Origin: Brevibacillus centrosporus
GTDB lineage: Bacteria; Bacillota; Bacilli; Brevibacillales; Brevibacillaceae
DNA length: 64,000 bases
Assembly: GCF_003710815.1 (NCBI RefSeq)
Contig: NZ_RHHP01000007.1
Span: 124,001-188,000, forward strand
Direction of reading: 5' to 3'
Made by a program: the position numbers and the translations under genes. Each line of letters begins with the position of its first letter. Within the stretch, counting starts at the first letter, position 1. Below are positions 36,038-45,197 of the stretch, one piece after another. The notes under the pieces are model-generated. The model had not been told where the DNA came from. It searched no databases and saw only the letters and a program-made list of their open reading frames with translations.

Positions 36038-36085
36038 TTTTCCATTTTTCTCAAACGGGAATCTAAGAAAGCCCAAGTAAACTAG
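36038..36085 (+). promoter_or_regulatory. Conserved upstream block of repeat-protein gene 3
   Basis: TTTTCC, CTCAAACGGGAATCTAAGAAA and GCCCAAGTAAACTAG, nearly identical to the block at 33589-33636, followed by a TTGTAC-containing hairpin in the leader. Confidence 0.6.
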
Positions 36086-36148
36086 GTCTTGTACAAGAGA
36101 AGAATGTACACAAAACAAGAAACCAAGCGTTGAAAGGATGGAGAATAT

Positions 36149-36982
36149 ATGTTTAGCAAAGCAAAAATGGGAATGCTCTTGGGAGCAATGGCAGCTGTGC
36201 TGAGTATCGGAAGTCTGGGAAGCGCAATGGCAGCCGACACGACACAAACGCAAACACAAACACAAGCGAAAGATTTGAATAAACCTGCAGAAGTGAAATT
36301 CAAAGGCAGCATGGGGCATCGCGGCGGCTTCGGATTTGGTGGAGGTTTCGGCTATGAGAAAAACGAAGAGCTCCTGGCCTTGCTGAAGCTGGATGCGACG
36401 AAGCTTACGGAAGAGCTGAAGGCAGGAAAAACGCTGGCAGCAGTCGCTGAGGCACAGGGCGTGGAGGAAGACGATGTGATCGCGCTTCTGGTGAAGCAGC
36501 AGGCAGAGAAACTGGCAGAAGCGGTGAAAGCTGGCAAGCTGACGCAGGAGCAAGCAGATAAAATGACGGAGAACTCCGCAGAGCGCGTAAAAGCCATGGT
36601 GGAAAACACACATCAAGATCGCGGTCACGGGAAAATGATGTTTGGATTTGGCCTCGGCAAAAATGAGGAGCTCCTCACCCTGCTGAAACTGGATGAAACC
36701 AAATTCAAAGAAGAGCTGACTGCAGGCAAATCCTTGGCGGAAATTGCAGAGGCTCAAGGCGTTGACAAGCAGGATGTCATTGACCTGCTCGTGAGCAAAC
36801 AAAAAGAGCAGCTGGCAGAAGCAGTGAAAGCGGGCAAGCTTACACAGGAAGAAGCGGACAAGCGCAGCGAAGAATTTGCGACGATCGCCCAAAAAGTGGT
36901 GGAAGGAACCTTTGAAAAAGTAGCCTTCCCCCGAAAAGAAAAAGAGCAGGATAACGCTGAAAAAACAACCGTCACAGAATAA
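36149..36982 (+). CDS. Exported protein with two ~90-residue repeats
   Basis: ATG 36149 follows GAAAGGATGGAG. The 277-residue protein shares its signal peptide (MFSKAKMGMLLG, cleavage near SAMA-AD), its TQ-rich run and its repeats with the 455-residue protein, but has two repeats instead of four. The linker is Gly/Phe/His-rich. The close match, including the upstream block, points to tandem duplication with later change in repeat number. Confidence 0.85.
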   Translation: MFSKAKMGMLLGAMAAVLSIGSLGSAMAADTTQTQTQTQAKDLNKPAEVKFKGSMGHRGGFGFGGGFGYEKNEELLALLKLDATKLTEELKAGKTLAAVAEAQGVEEDDVIALLVKQQAEKLAEAVKAGKLTQEQADKMTENSAERVKAMVENTHQDRGHGKMMFGFGLGKNEELLTLLKLDETKFKEELTAGKSLAEIAEAQGVDKQDVIDLLVSKQKEQLAEAVKAGKLTQEEADKRSEEFATIAQKVVEGTFEKVAFPRKEKEQDNAEKTTVTE

Positions 36983-36997
36983 TAAGCCTGATACAGC

Positions 36998-37067
36998 AAA
37001 AGCTCCAGCAGTAGGAGAGGGACTGACCTTATGGGGTCAGTCCCAAAATCTACTGGTGGGGCTTTTT
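36998..37067 (+). terminator. Terminator after repeat-protein gene 3
   Basis: A two-level hairpin: AAAGCTCC and CAGTAG pair with CTACTG and GGGGCTTT around an inner GGGACTGACC/GGGTCAGTCCC stem, followed by TTTTT. Confidence 0.88.
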
Positions 37068-37174
37068 CGTTCTTGCTATAGTCAAAATGGAAGGACATAC
37101 ATGCAGGATTTTATCTCAAGAGAAAAAGCAATGATGCTTCACTGGTTTTTATCTACTTAGGAGGTGAAAGCAGC

Positions 37175-38545
37175 ATGACCAACATGGATTTGGAAGCCAT
37201 GCTCAATTCCTTGTTCGACATCGTGCACGTGACCGACGCCGAGGGAAGAACGATCTATTGTACGGAAACGTATGAGCATTTCATCGGCGTATCGCGCAAT
37301 GAAATGCTGGGGAGAAACATCGAAGACTTTTACAACCTCGGTTATTTCAAGCCGACGATTACGATGAGGGTCATCCGCGAGCGGAAAAAAATCCACACGA
37401 TTCAGACCACCTTTCAAAACCGAAAGCTGTTTGTCGTAGGGACACCCATATTCGACAAGGAGGGAACCTTTCTTGGGGTCGTCAACATCTCGACGGACAT
37501 CACCCACCAGGAAAAGCTGCAGAGCGAGTTGAACGAGGCGAAGAACCTCAGTACGATTTACTTTGAGGAGCTCGATAAGTACTCGAATGAAAAGAAGGAA
37601 GACGCATCCTTTATCTACCGAAGCAGCAGTATGGAAAATATCGTAGAGATGGCGCAACGGCTGGCCCAGGTCGATTCTACCGTCATCCTTCTGGGAGAGT
37701 CGGGCGTCGGGAAAGGGATGATGGCCAAGTACATTCACCAGAACAGTCCGCGAAAGGAGAAGCATTTCGTTCAGATCAATTGCGGGGCGATCCCGGAAAC
37801 GCTGCTCGAGTCAGAGCTGTTCGGCTATGAAAAGGGAGCGTTCACGGGGGCCGGCAAAGAGGGCAAGATCGGTCTGATCGAAAAGGCAGATGGCGGAACC
37901 TTGTTTCTGGATGAGATCGGCGAGCTGCCGCTCCGGCTACAAGTAAAGCTATTGACCACCTTGCACGAAAAAACGATTACCCGCCTGGGAGGTTCGACTC
38001 CCAAAAAGATCGATATCAAACTGATTACGGCAACCAATAAAAATCTGAAGAAGATGGTGGAGAACGGAGAGTTTCGTGAAGATTTGTATTACCGGATTCA
38101 CGTGATCCCCATGGAAATCCCGCCACTTCGGGAGCGCCCCGAGGAAATTCCCCTTTTGACCAGCTATTTTCTCGAATACTACTCGCGAAAATACTGCCTG
38201 AACAAGCAGCTGAGCGACAAGTGCTATCACATTTTGGAGAAGTACGAGTGGCCAGGAAATGTCCGCGAGCTGGAAAACCTTATTGAGCGACTGGTCGTGA
38301 CGACGAAGGGGGATATCATCACTAGTGAGCAGATTCCAAGCAGTATCGCAAATAGTGTGACGAGCAGCAAAGAGGGGATCAAGGTGTTTAACCTTCTTCC
38401 CATTGCAGAGGCAGTCGAGGAAGTAGAAAAGCAGCTGCTCCAGCGCGCTCTGGATATGTACAAGACGACAACGAAAATGGCAGAAGCACTAGGAATCAGT
38501 CAGCCGAGCGTAAGCAGGAAGCTGAAAAAGTACAATATTCAATAA
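37175..38545 (+). CDS. PAS-domain sigma-54-dependent activator
   Basis: AGGAGGTG precedes ATG 37175. The 456-residue protein has an N-terminal PAS domain (about 8-115, with VTDAEGRTIYC and GRNIEDF). The central AAA+ domain has Walker A GESGVGKG, the sigma-54-contacting GAFTGA loop, Walker B LFLDEIGELP and the arginine-finger region REDLYYRIHV. A C-terminal Fis-type helix-turn-helix ends TKMAEALGISQPSVSRKLKKY. Such proteins drive open-complex formation by sigma-54 polymerase. A sigma-54 promoter lies at 38736 before the Liv-type operon, its likely target. The PAS domain may sense a small molecule. Confidence 0.93.
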   Translation: MTNMDLEAMLNSLFDIVHVTDAEGRTIYCTETYEHFIGVSRNEMLGRNIEDFYNLGYFKPTITMRVIRERKKIHTIQTTFQNRKLFVVGTPIFDKEGTFLGVVNISTDITHQEKLQSELNEAKNLSTIYFEELDKYSNEKKEDASFIYRSSSMENIVEMAQRLAQVDSTVILLGESGVGKGMMAKYIHQNSPRKEKHFVQINCGAIPETLLESELFGYEKGAFTGAGKEGKIGLIEKADGGTLFLDEIGELPLRLQVKLLTTLHEKTITRLGGSTPKKIDIKLITATNKNLKKMVENGEFREDLYYRIHVIPMEIPPLRERPEEIPLLTSYFLEYYSRKYCLNKQLSDKCYHILEKYEWPGNVRELENLIERLVVTTKGDIITSEQIPSSIANSVTSSKEGIKVFNLLPIAEAVEEVEKQLLQRALDMYKTTTKMAEALGISQPSVSRKLKKYNIQ

Positions 38546-38680
38546 CGCATAACGATTAGTCAAAAATAAATAGTTGGAAAATAGGCAATCTTACTACTTT
38601 TTATCCGTGAATTATACACCGATGAATAATCTAAGCTTGTGCATGAGTCGGATTTTTCAGGAGTCAGCTGAACCACCCTT

Positions 38681-38732
38681 CCTCTAATGCGGAGTTGCTC
38701 ATTCTTGAGCAGACTTTGCTTAGAGGTTTTTT
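38681..38732 (+). terminator. Long-stem terminator ahead of the sigma-54 promoter
   Basis: CCTCTAA, GCGGAGT and TGCTCA (38681-38701) pair in turn with TGAGCA, ACTTTGC and TTAGAGG (38706-38726) around TTCT, then six T. It insulates the operon from read-through from the activator gene. Confidence 0.88.
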
Positions 38733-38735
38733 GCA

Positions 38736-38752
38736 TTGGCATCTATTTTGCA
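38736..38752 (+). promoter_or_regulatory. Sigma-54 (-24/-12) promoter
   Basis: TTGGCATCTATTTTGCA has the invariant GG (38738-38739) and GC (38750-38751) ten bases apart and matches TTGGCA-N5-TTGCA. It lies 45 bases before the start of the binding-protein gene and directly follows the gene for a sigma-54 activator. Confidence 0.88.
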
Positions 38753-38796
38753 AATGCGATAAGACGCCGGCAAAAATAGATGAAGGGGGTTATCTC

Positions 38797-40032
38797 TTGC
38801 GAAAAGTAGGGATTCTATCACTGGCGTTCTCGTTAGCTCTGCTCTCGTTGGCAGGATGTGCTTCAAACACCACGCAATCCAGCGGCGCCTCGAGTGCTGG
38901 GGGAGGCGGGGCGGATGTGATCAAGATTGGCGGGATCGGGCCTTTGACGCCGCCGGGCAGTCCAGTGCTGGGAGAAGAAATTCAGAAATCGATGCAGCTC
39001 GCCGTTGATGACATCAATCAAAAGGGGGGCGTGCTGGGCAAGCAGCTGCAGCTGTTTTATGAGGATAGCGCGGGCTCTCCCGAAAAAGGGCAGTCCGCTA
39101 TGGAAAAGCTGATTAAGAAAGAGCAGGTTGTTGCGATTGCAGGGGAAGGCCACAGCTCTGCGGCATTGGCAGAGATCGAGGTGGCGAAGCGCGACAATAT
39201 CCCGTTTATCGTAGCGGAAGCCTGGTCAGACGCGATTACGGAAAAGGGCTATGAGAATATTTTCCGGGTAGCACCGAACAACTCGATGTTTTCCAAACGC
39301 GTGGTGGAGTATGTAGAATTTGCTGGCTATAAAAACGTAGCGATTCTGGCAGAAGACAGCGACTGGGGAATCGGGAACGTCGACCTTTTGAAAAAACAGC
39401 TCACGGATAAAAACATTCCGTTTAAAAGCATCGTGGTAGACCGCAACACCAAGGATTTCGTCCCGCAGCTGCTCGATCTGACCAAGGATTTTCAACCTGA
39501 TATTATTTTGAATATTATGACAGGTGTTGGCTGCTATCTCGTTGTGAAGCAAGCGCATGAACTGGGAATCGCCCCATCGGCCAAAACAGCGATGCTGATG
39601 GGAGGAGCAGATGCAGCATATCCGGAGATCTGGGAAACGACAGGAGAAGCTGCGAAGTACCTGGTCTGGCAAGCACCATACCATCCAAAAGCCAAATTCA
39701 CGGATTTGACGCAGCCAATGGTGAAAGCGTACGAGGAGAAAAACGGACGGAAACCGACCTATGCAGCGCTGCATGCCTATGACACTGTCCTGCTTTTGGC
39801 TGATGCGATTACCCGTGCTGGCTCCACGGAACCAGCCAAGATCACGAAGGCGCTGGAGGAGGCGAAGCTTTTAGGCATTACCTTCCCTTCTGAAAAGGGC
39901 GTGGATTACCATAACTGGCTGCCTGCCCTGCTGTTCATGCAGTACACGCAGGTCAACCAAAGCCCGGATGACGCGGAGATTCTATTCCCGAAAGATGTCT
40001 CTACCGCAAAGTACGCAACACCGGACAAATAG
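38797..40032 (+). CDS. Liv-type ABC transporter substrate-binding lipoprotein
   Basis: TTG 38797 follows GAAGGGGG; the longer frame would include the sigma-54 promoter. The 411-residue protein has lipobox LAGC (Cys21) and a periplasmic-binding-fold domain of the LivJ/amide-binding class (IGGIGPLTPPGSPVLGEEIQKS, then GEGHSSAALAEIEVAKR). It captures the substrate for the transporter encoded by the next four genes. The acetamidase-type gene in the operon suggests short amides or related compounds instead of branched-chain amino acids; this is inference. Confidence 0.88.
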   Translation: MRKVGILSLAFSLALLSLAGCASNTTQSSGASSAGGGGADVIKIGGIGPLTPPGSPVLGEEIQKSMQLAVDDINQKGGVLGKQLQLFYEDSAGSPEKGQSAMEKLIKKEQVVAIAGEGHSSAALAEIEVAKRDNIPFIVAEAWSDAITEKGYENIFRVAPNNSMFSKRVVEYVEFAGYKNVAILAEDSDWGIGNVDLLKKQLTDKNIPFKSIVVDRNTKDFVPQLLDLTKDFQPDIILNIMTGVGCYLVVKQAHELGIAPSAKTAMLMGGADAAYPEIWETTGEAAKYLVWQAPYHPKAKFTDLTQPMVKAYEEKNGRKPTYAALHAYDTVLLLADAITRAGSTEPAKITKALEEAKLLGITFPSEKGVDYHNWLPALLFMQYTQVNQSPDDAEILFPKDVSTAKYATPDK

Positions 40033-40044
40033 GCAGCTGGGGAA

Positions 40045-40073
40045 GGGGCGAGCGTAAAGCCTCGCCTCTTTTT
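40045..40073 (+). terminator. Attenuating hairpin after the binding-protein gene
   Basis: GGGGCGAG (40045-40052) pairs with CTCGCCTC (40061-40068), followed by TTTTT. It probably makes the binding protein more abundant than the other subunits. Confidence 0.78.
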
Positions 40074-40115
40074 CCATGCGAAACAGGCACGCTTGCAGAA
40101 GGAGGGAAGGATTAG

Positions 40116-40817
40116 GTGCTAAAAGTAACCAACTTGACGAAACGCTTTGGTGGCACGGTTGCCGTCAATCAGGTCAACCTGCAGGTCAATAAAGGAGAGA
40201 TCGTGGGCATCATCGGTCCCAACGGCTCTGGGAAATCTACGCTGCTCCACACGATCACGGGGGTCTATCAACCCGATGAAGGCGCCATCGAATACCGAAA
40301 CAGGGACATAACCCGCGCACCCTTGGAGGAAAAGGCACGTATGGGGATCGGCCGTACCTTCCAAAATCTCCGTTTATTCAAACGTCTCACCGTTTGGGAA
40401 AACCTGATGATTCCCGCGATTCAGCTGAAAAAGGACAGGAAGGTGGCAGAAGAGGAAGCACAGGAGCTGCTCGAGCTAGTAAAGCTGCATAATCATGCCA
40501 CGGAGCAGGCGCAAAACTTGTCTATCGGGCAGCAGTGGCTGCTGGAGTTTATCCGTGCGGTGATGCTGAATTCGGAGCTGATTTTCCTCGACGAGCCAAC
40601 TGCCGGGTTCCACCCGAATATGATTCAAAACTTTCTCGATACGCTGCAGAAGCTGCACGCGCGTGGCAAGACCTTTGTGATGATCGAGCACAACATTCCG
40701 GCCATTATGGAAGTGAGCACGAGGTTGATTGCCGTGGCGGCAGGGGAAGTCATCGCGGATGGCGACCCGAAGACCGTGCACGCCAATCCGCAAGTGGTCG
40801 AAGCTTATCTGGGCTAA
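40116..40817 (+). CDS. Liv-type ABC transporter ATP-binding protein (LivG-like)
   Basis: GTG 40116 follows GGAGGGAAGG. The 233-residue ATPase has Walker A GPNGSGKST, the LivG-type phrase GIGRTFQNLRLF, signature LSIGQQ and Walker B LIFLDEPTAGFHP. It energises uptake together with the next ATPase. Confidence 0.9.
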   Translation: MLKVTNLTKRFGGTVAVNQVNLQVNKGEIVGIIGPNGSGKSTLLHTITGVYQPDEGAIEYRNRDITRAPLEEKARMGIGRTFQNLRLFKRLTVWENLMIPAIQLKKDRKVAEEEAQELLELVKLHNHATEQAQNLSIGQQWLLEFIRAVMLNSELIFLDEPTAGFHPNMIQNFLDTLQKLHARGKTFVMIEHNIPAIMEVSTRLIAVAAGEVIADGDPKTVHANPQVVEAYLG

Positions 40818-40828
40818 GGAGGAGTACG

Positions 40829-41539
40829 ATGCTGGAAGTAGCCAATGTGGAAGCGGGGTACGGCAAAATCCAAATCTTGAACAACCTGTCACTATCCGCG
40901 AAGGAAAACAAGCTGACGCTCTTGATCGGGCCGAACGGTGCAGGAAAATCAACGCTCTTGAAAACCATCTTCGGCTTCGTGACGCCAAGCAAGGGTTCGA
41001 TTCGCTTTCAGGGGGAGGAAATCAGCGGTCTGCCTTCCCACAAGCTGGCGAACTTGGGGATTGGCTTTCTGCTGCAGCGGGTCAGTGTTTTTCCGGACCT
41101 GACGATTGAGGAAAATCTAAAGCTGGGCGCCTGGTCTTTTAAGAAGGACTCAGCGAGAGTGGCTCAGCGGATCGAGTGCATGTACGAAAAATTCCCGATC
41201 CTCAAGCAAAAAAGAAGCGAATCTGCCGGCTTGATGAGCGGCGGACAGAAGCGCATGCTGGAAATCGCACGTACCTTGATGCCAGGACCCAGGCTGATTC
41301 TGGTGGATGAACCGTCTGCGGGGCTTTCCCCCAAAATCGCCAAAGAAGTGTACCGCGTCCTACACGAGCTGAGGGATGAGGGGATTACTCTCTTGATGGT
41401 GGACCAAAATATCCGGGAGTCCATAGGTTACTCGGACCATGTGTATGTGCTGGAGCGGGGGCAGGTATCATCGGAAAGCGCAGCGGACGAAATCGAGAAG
41501 AATCTGAAGCAGGTCGTTGAATCCTGGCTCAAGTTTTGA
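40829..41539 (+). CDS. Liv-type ABC transporter ATP-binding protein (LivF-like)
   Basis: ATG 40829 follows AAGGAGGAG, 11 bases after the previous stop. The 236-residue ATPase has Walker A GPNGAGKST, signature MSGGQKRMLEIAR and Walker B LILVDEPSAGLSP. It is the second nucleotide-binding subunit of the HAAT-type importer. Confidence 0.9.
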   Translation: MLEVANVEAGYGKIQILNNLSLSAKENKLTLLIGPNGAGKSTLLKTIFGFVTPSKGSIRFQGEEISGLPSHKLANLGIGFLLQRVSVFPDLTIEENLKLGAWSFKKDSARVAQRIECMYEKFPILKQKRSESAGLMSGGQKRMLEIARTLMPGPRLILVDEPSAGLSPKIAKEVYRVLHELRDEGITLLMVDQNIRESIGYSDHVYVLERGQVSSESAADEIEKNLKQVVESWLKF

Positions 41540-41555
41540 CGAAAGGAGATTCTAT

Positions 41556-42446
41556 ATGAACGAACTGTCACCGCTTTTGGCACAGCTGGTAAATGGGCTG
41601 ATCATCGGCTCGATCTACGGTCTCATGGCGCTTGGTTTGACTGTCATTTTTGGCGTTCTCAAAATCGTGAACTTTTCGCATGGTGAGTTCTATATGCTGG
41701 GTGCATATGCTTCCTACTTTGTAAGCCAGACGATGGGGCTTCATCCGGTTGCCGGAATCTTTGTGGCGATTCTCGCGACGTTTTTTCTCGGCGTGCTGAT
41801 CGAAAAGGCGCTGTTGACTCCGCTCTATGAAAATAAGGTTGAGCGAAAGGATGAGTATGCACTCCTCATTACCTTTGGCCTTTCTCTCTTCTTGATCAAT
41901 ATGGCACTCGCCGTGTTTGGACCGTTTCAAAAGAGCGCGCCTGCACTCACCGGCGGCACGATTGATCTGGGGGTAATCACATTGAGCTCTGGAAAAGTGC
42001 TGGCTGCCCTGATCGCGATTGCGCTGCTGCTTATCATGCTGTTTATTATCAATAAAACCTGGCTGGGAACGGCGCTTCGGGCAATCTCCCAGGACCGGGA
42101 TACGAGTGCCATCATGGGGATCAATGCCAAGCGACTGGGCAGCATCGCCTTTGGTCTAGGAGCATGCATGGCGGGAGCGGCGGGAGCTTTGCTCGGTCCT
42201 GTCTTTCTGGTCTATCCCATCATGGGAACGGTACCTGCGATCAAATCCTTTGTGATCATCGTACTTGGATCGATGGGATCGATTAAAGGAGCGATCTATG
42301 GCTCACTGTTGGTCGGACTAGTCGAGAGCTTGGGTGTTTTCTTTCTGTCCCCGGCTTACCGGGATGTATACAGCTTCCTCATTTTGATCCTGATTTTGCT
42401 CTTTAAGCCGAAAGGGCTGTTTGGAGGGGCACAATGGAACAACTAG
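41556..42446 (+). CDS. Liv-type ABC transporter permease (LivH-like)
   Basis: ATG 41556 follows GAAAGGAGATT. The 296-residue membrane protein has about eight transmembrane segments and LivH hallmarks (GLIIGSIYGLMALGLTVIFGV, then VNFSHGEFYMLGAY). Its end overlaps the next permease gene by 13 bases. Confidence 0.9.
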   Translation: MNELSPLLAQLVNGLIIGSIYGLMALGLTVIFGVLKIVNFSHGEFYMLGAYASYFVSQTMGLHPVAGIFVAILATFFLGVLIEKALLTPLYENKVERKDEYALLITFGLSLFLINMALAVFGPFQKSAPALTGGTIDLGVITLSSGKVLAALIAIALLLIMLFIINKTWLGTALRAISQDRDTSAIMGINAKRLGSIAFGLGACMAGAAGALLGPVFLVYPIMGTVPAIKSFVIIVLGSMGSIKGAIYGSLLVGLVESLGVFFLSPAYRDVYSFLILILILLFKPKGLFGGAQWNN

Positions 42447-43393
42447 ACAAAAAAATCGTCTTGGGCTTATTGTTGATTGCGTTGATACTGCCTTTGTTCG
42501 CTAACGAGTATACGCTGCACATCGTCATCCTGGCGTGCTTCTATGTGATTTTATCCTCGAGCTGGAATCTGTTGGCCGGCTATTCGGGGCAGGTGTCCTT
42601 TGCACATCTGGCGCTGTCCTCTCTGGGGGCGTACACGTCTGGTCTGGTCTCGCTGAAGCTGGGGATTCCCCCGGTTTTCTCCATTCTGATTGGTGCCATC
42701 GCAGCAGGGATTGTCGGGATCATCATCGGGATTTTGACGCTCCGCATGAGTGGCAGCTACCTCGCGCTGACAACGATCGCGTTCTCGGAAATCTATCGGA
42801 TTGTCATCAGTTTGGAATACGAAATCACCAATGGACAAGTCGGTCTCAGTGTTCCGGGACTGTTCGGGGAGGCAGGAAGTAAGATCACATACTACTACAC
42901 AGCGATTGCCTTAGTTGTGATTGTCGTCTTTGTCGGCATTCAGAAGCTGGTGCAGTCGGACTTCGGTTTGACGATACGCGCGATTCGCGAAGATGAGACG
43001 GCCGCGGCTGCGATGGGAGCAAAGGTCGTTCGTCACAAGGTCATTGTGTTTGCCATCTCGTCTGCGATCGCGGGACTTGCAGGTGCATTTTTGGCCCATT
43101 ACACCCTGCTGGTCAGTCCGGAAATGGCGACGATCACAGAGATGGGTATCGTTATCTCCATGTCGGTCATCGGAGGCTTGGGAACGTTCATCGGGCCGAT
43201 TCTGGGCGGCGTTTCCCTGGAGCTGATCTCGGAGTACGTAAAGGAGTTTGGCAACTATCACTTGATGATCTTTGGTCTGATTCTCGTGCTCGTTATGCGG
43301 TTTTCGCCTACCGGTCTTGCGGGTCTGTTGGTATCACTGTATACAAGAAAGCGAAAGGCAGAGCAGCTCTCACAGATAAGGAAGGAGGCTTGA
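42434..43393 (+). CDS. Liv-type ABC transporter permease (LivM-like)
   Basis: The 319-residue membrane protein has LivM hallmarks (SSSWNLLAGYSGQVSFAHLAL near the N-terminus, RAIREDETAAAAMG in the cytoplasmic loop). GGAGGGG precedes ATG 42434. With the LivH-like protein it forms the membrane channel. Confidence 0.9.
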   Translation: MEQLDKKIVLGLLLIALILPLFANEYTLHIVILACFYVILSSSWNLLAGYSGQVSFAHLALSSLGAYTSGLVSLKLGIPPVFSILIGAIAAGIVGIIIGILTLRMSGSYLALTTIAFSEIYRIVISLEYEITNGQVGLSVPGLFGEAGSKITYYYTAIALVVIVVFVGIQKLVQSDFGLTIRAIREDETAAAAMGAKVVRHKVIVFAISSAIAGLAGAFLAHYTLLVSPEMATITEMGIVISMSVIGGLGTFIGPILGGVSLELISEYVKEFGNYHLMIFGLILVLVMRFSPTGLAGLLVSLYTRKRKAEQLSQIRKEA

Positions 43394-43394
43394 C

Positions 43395-44297
43395 ATGAAA
43401 GTCGTCGCGAAAACGCATCATATCTATTCATTTGCCCCTGATCTCCAACCAGTGCTTACGGTTGCCTCCGGGGATGAAGTCGTGTTTGAAACGTACGATT
43501 GCTATCGGGAGCAGTTGAAAGTGCCCACCAGAAATCAGCTGTTTGCCCTGCAGGGATTGAATCCGGCTACGGGACCGGTTGCCGTTCACGGCGCTGTTCC
43601 GGGCGATACGCTGAAAATCACTGTGATTTCAATCGACCTGGATGAGGAAGGAACGATGTATCTGCGGCCGGGTGCCGGTATTTTGCACAAGTACGTAGCC
43701 GAACCAGAGGTAAAAAAGTTTCGGGTCGAAGGCGGCAAGGTCCATTTTAACGAAAAGCACGCACTCGCCATCAAACCGATGATTGGCGTCATTGGCGTAT
43801 CCCCGAAGAGTGGGGACATCACCACCTACTTCCCTGGGATGCATGGCGGAAATATGGATACCAAGGAAATTACGGAAGGTGCAGTCGTCTACTTGCCGGT
43901 ATCCGTCGATGGCGCCAACTTGGCGATCGGAGATTTGCACGCGCTCATGGGGGACGGGGAAGCTACTGTTTGCGGCGTGGAGATCGGCGGTCGCGTCCGG
44001 GTAAAGGTTGAATTGGTAAAGGGGCAGTGTTTTGTTACGCCCGTTGTGGAGGATCGTGAGCAAGTGTATGTGGTCGCTTCCGCTGCGACGATGGATGAGG
44101 CCTGCCAGCTTGCAACGGAGTACATGTTTGAATTTTTGCGGGAAAGGCTTGAAAGCTATGAGGCGAATGAAATCGTTTGCTTGATGGGGATCAGCGGTGA
44201 CTTGCGTGTATCCCAGATGGTAAATCCCTTGAAAACGGCGAAGTTTGCCATTCCGAAAGCGGTATTTGACGTGACTTTTGAGAAAAGCAGGGGATAA
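43395..44297 (+). CDS. Acetamidase/formamidase family protein
   Basis: ATG 43395 is one base past the permease stop, behind AAGGAGG. The 300-residue protein matches the FmdA_AmdA family: PVAVHGAVPGDTLKI, then PGMHGGNMDTKEI, the conserved metal-site region, and LMGDGE. These enzymes hydrolyse short amides to acid and ammonia. Its location in a transporter operon suggests that it acts on the imported substrate. Confidence 0.88.
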   Translation: MKVVAKTHHIYSFAPDLQPVLTVASGDEVVFETYDCYREQLKVPTRNQLFALQGLNPATGPVAVHGAVPGDTLKITVISIDLDEEGTMYLRPGAGILHKYVAEPEVKKFRVEGGKVHFNEKHALAIKPMIGVIGVSPKSGDITTYFPGMHGGNMDTKEITEGAVVYLPVSVDGANLAIGDLHALMGDGEATVCGVEIGGRVRVKVELVKGQCFVTPVVEDREQVYVVASAATMDEACQLATEYMFEFLRERLESYEANEIVCLMGISGDLRVSQMVNPLKTAKFAIPKAVFDVTFEKSRG

Positions 44298-44309
44298 GGA
44301 GAGATTCCA

Positions 44310-45179
44310 TTGGGGCAAAATCTTGCTTTCTTTAACGAACGGTTCATGGATCCGAATGAACGGGTGCTGCCCGTCGAAGAGAGAGGCTTGCAATTCGGTG
44401 ACGGTGTTTACGAGATGATTCGCCTGTATCGCGGAGTACCTTTTACGCTTCAGGAACATTTGGCTCGTCTGGAGCAATCTGCCCATAGCATTATGCTCAC
44501 CCTCCCGAAGACGGTGGAGGAGATTGCGGCGATTGTCCGAGCCGGAATTGCTCAGACCAAAATCGCCGAAGGAACCGTCTACATTCAGGTCACCCGGGGA
44601 ACAGCGCCGCGCAATCATCTGTTTCCCGAAGATGTTGCTGCCAATCTGTTTATCGTTTGGAAAGAGGGGGTGCCAGACCTAGGGAAGCAACAGGAGGAAG
44701 GCGTAGTGGTGTTCACGTTTCCCGATGAGCGTTGGCACAACTGCTACATCAAGTCGATCTGCCTCTTGCCCAATGTTTTGGCAAAAGAAAAAGCGCATCA
44801 AAGAGGCGGACATGAAGCGATCTTTATCCGTGACAACGAAGTCAAGGAAGGGACCTCCACCAATCTGTTCATTGTAAAGGATGGGGTCTTCAAGACACCG
44901 ATCGCGGACCAGTCGATCCTCAATGGCATAACGCGCCAAAAGATTATTGAGATTCTGAAGAAGCAGGATGTGCCGGTTCTCGAAACCCGTCTGACGATGG
45001 AGGACATCGAGGTGGCCGATGAAGTGATCATCACGAGTACCACGCAGGAGGCGGTCCCCGTGGTTCAAGTCAATGATCGAAAGGTGGGAGCGGGAAAGCC
45101 AGGTGCTTACTTCCAAAAGCTCGCTGCCTGGTTCCAAAAAGAAGTCGACCAGTCATGCTCGTCTTCTTCAGGTAAATAG
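44310..45179 (+). CDS. dat: D-amino acid aminotransferase
   Basis: TTG 44310 follows AAGGAGAGA. The 289-residue protein is a class IV PLP aminotransferase with ERGLQFGDGVYE, the D-AAT-type TRGTAPRNHLFP and the PLP lysine in CYIKSI (Lys148), then EGTSTNLF. It interconverts D-amino acids and 2-oxo acids, typically making or using D-glutamate and D-alanine. It is the last gene of the sigma-54 operon, followed by a terminator. Confidence 0.9.
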   Translation: MGQNLAFFNERFMDPNERVLPVEERGLQFGDGVYEMIRLYRGVPFTLQEHLARLEQSAHSIMLTLPKTVEEIAAIVRAGIAQTKIAEGTVYIQVTRGTAPRNHLFPEDVAANLFIVWKEGVPDLGKQQEEGVVVFTFPDERWHNCYIKSICLLPNVLAKEKAHQRGGHEAIFIRDNEVKEGTSTNLFIVKDGVFKTPIADQSILNGITRQKIIEILKKQDVPVLETRLTMEDIEVADEVIITSTTQEAVPVVQVNDRKVGAGKPGAYFQKLAAWFQKEVDQSCSSSSGK

Positions 45180-45197
45180 GAAAGTACGTTATGGAAT

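Noticed and set aside
35285-36892. 535-codon minus-strand ORF across two repeat-protein genes
   Set aside because: Shadow of the repeated helical coding sequence. It spans the intergenic region and terminator side of two real genes and has no start signal.
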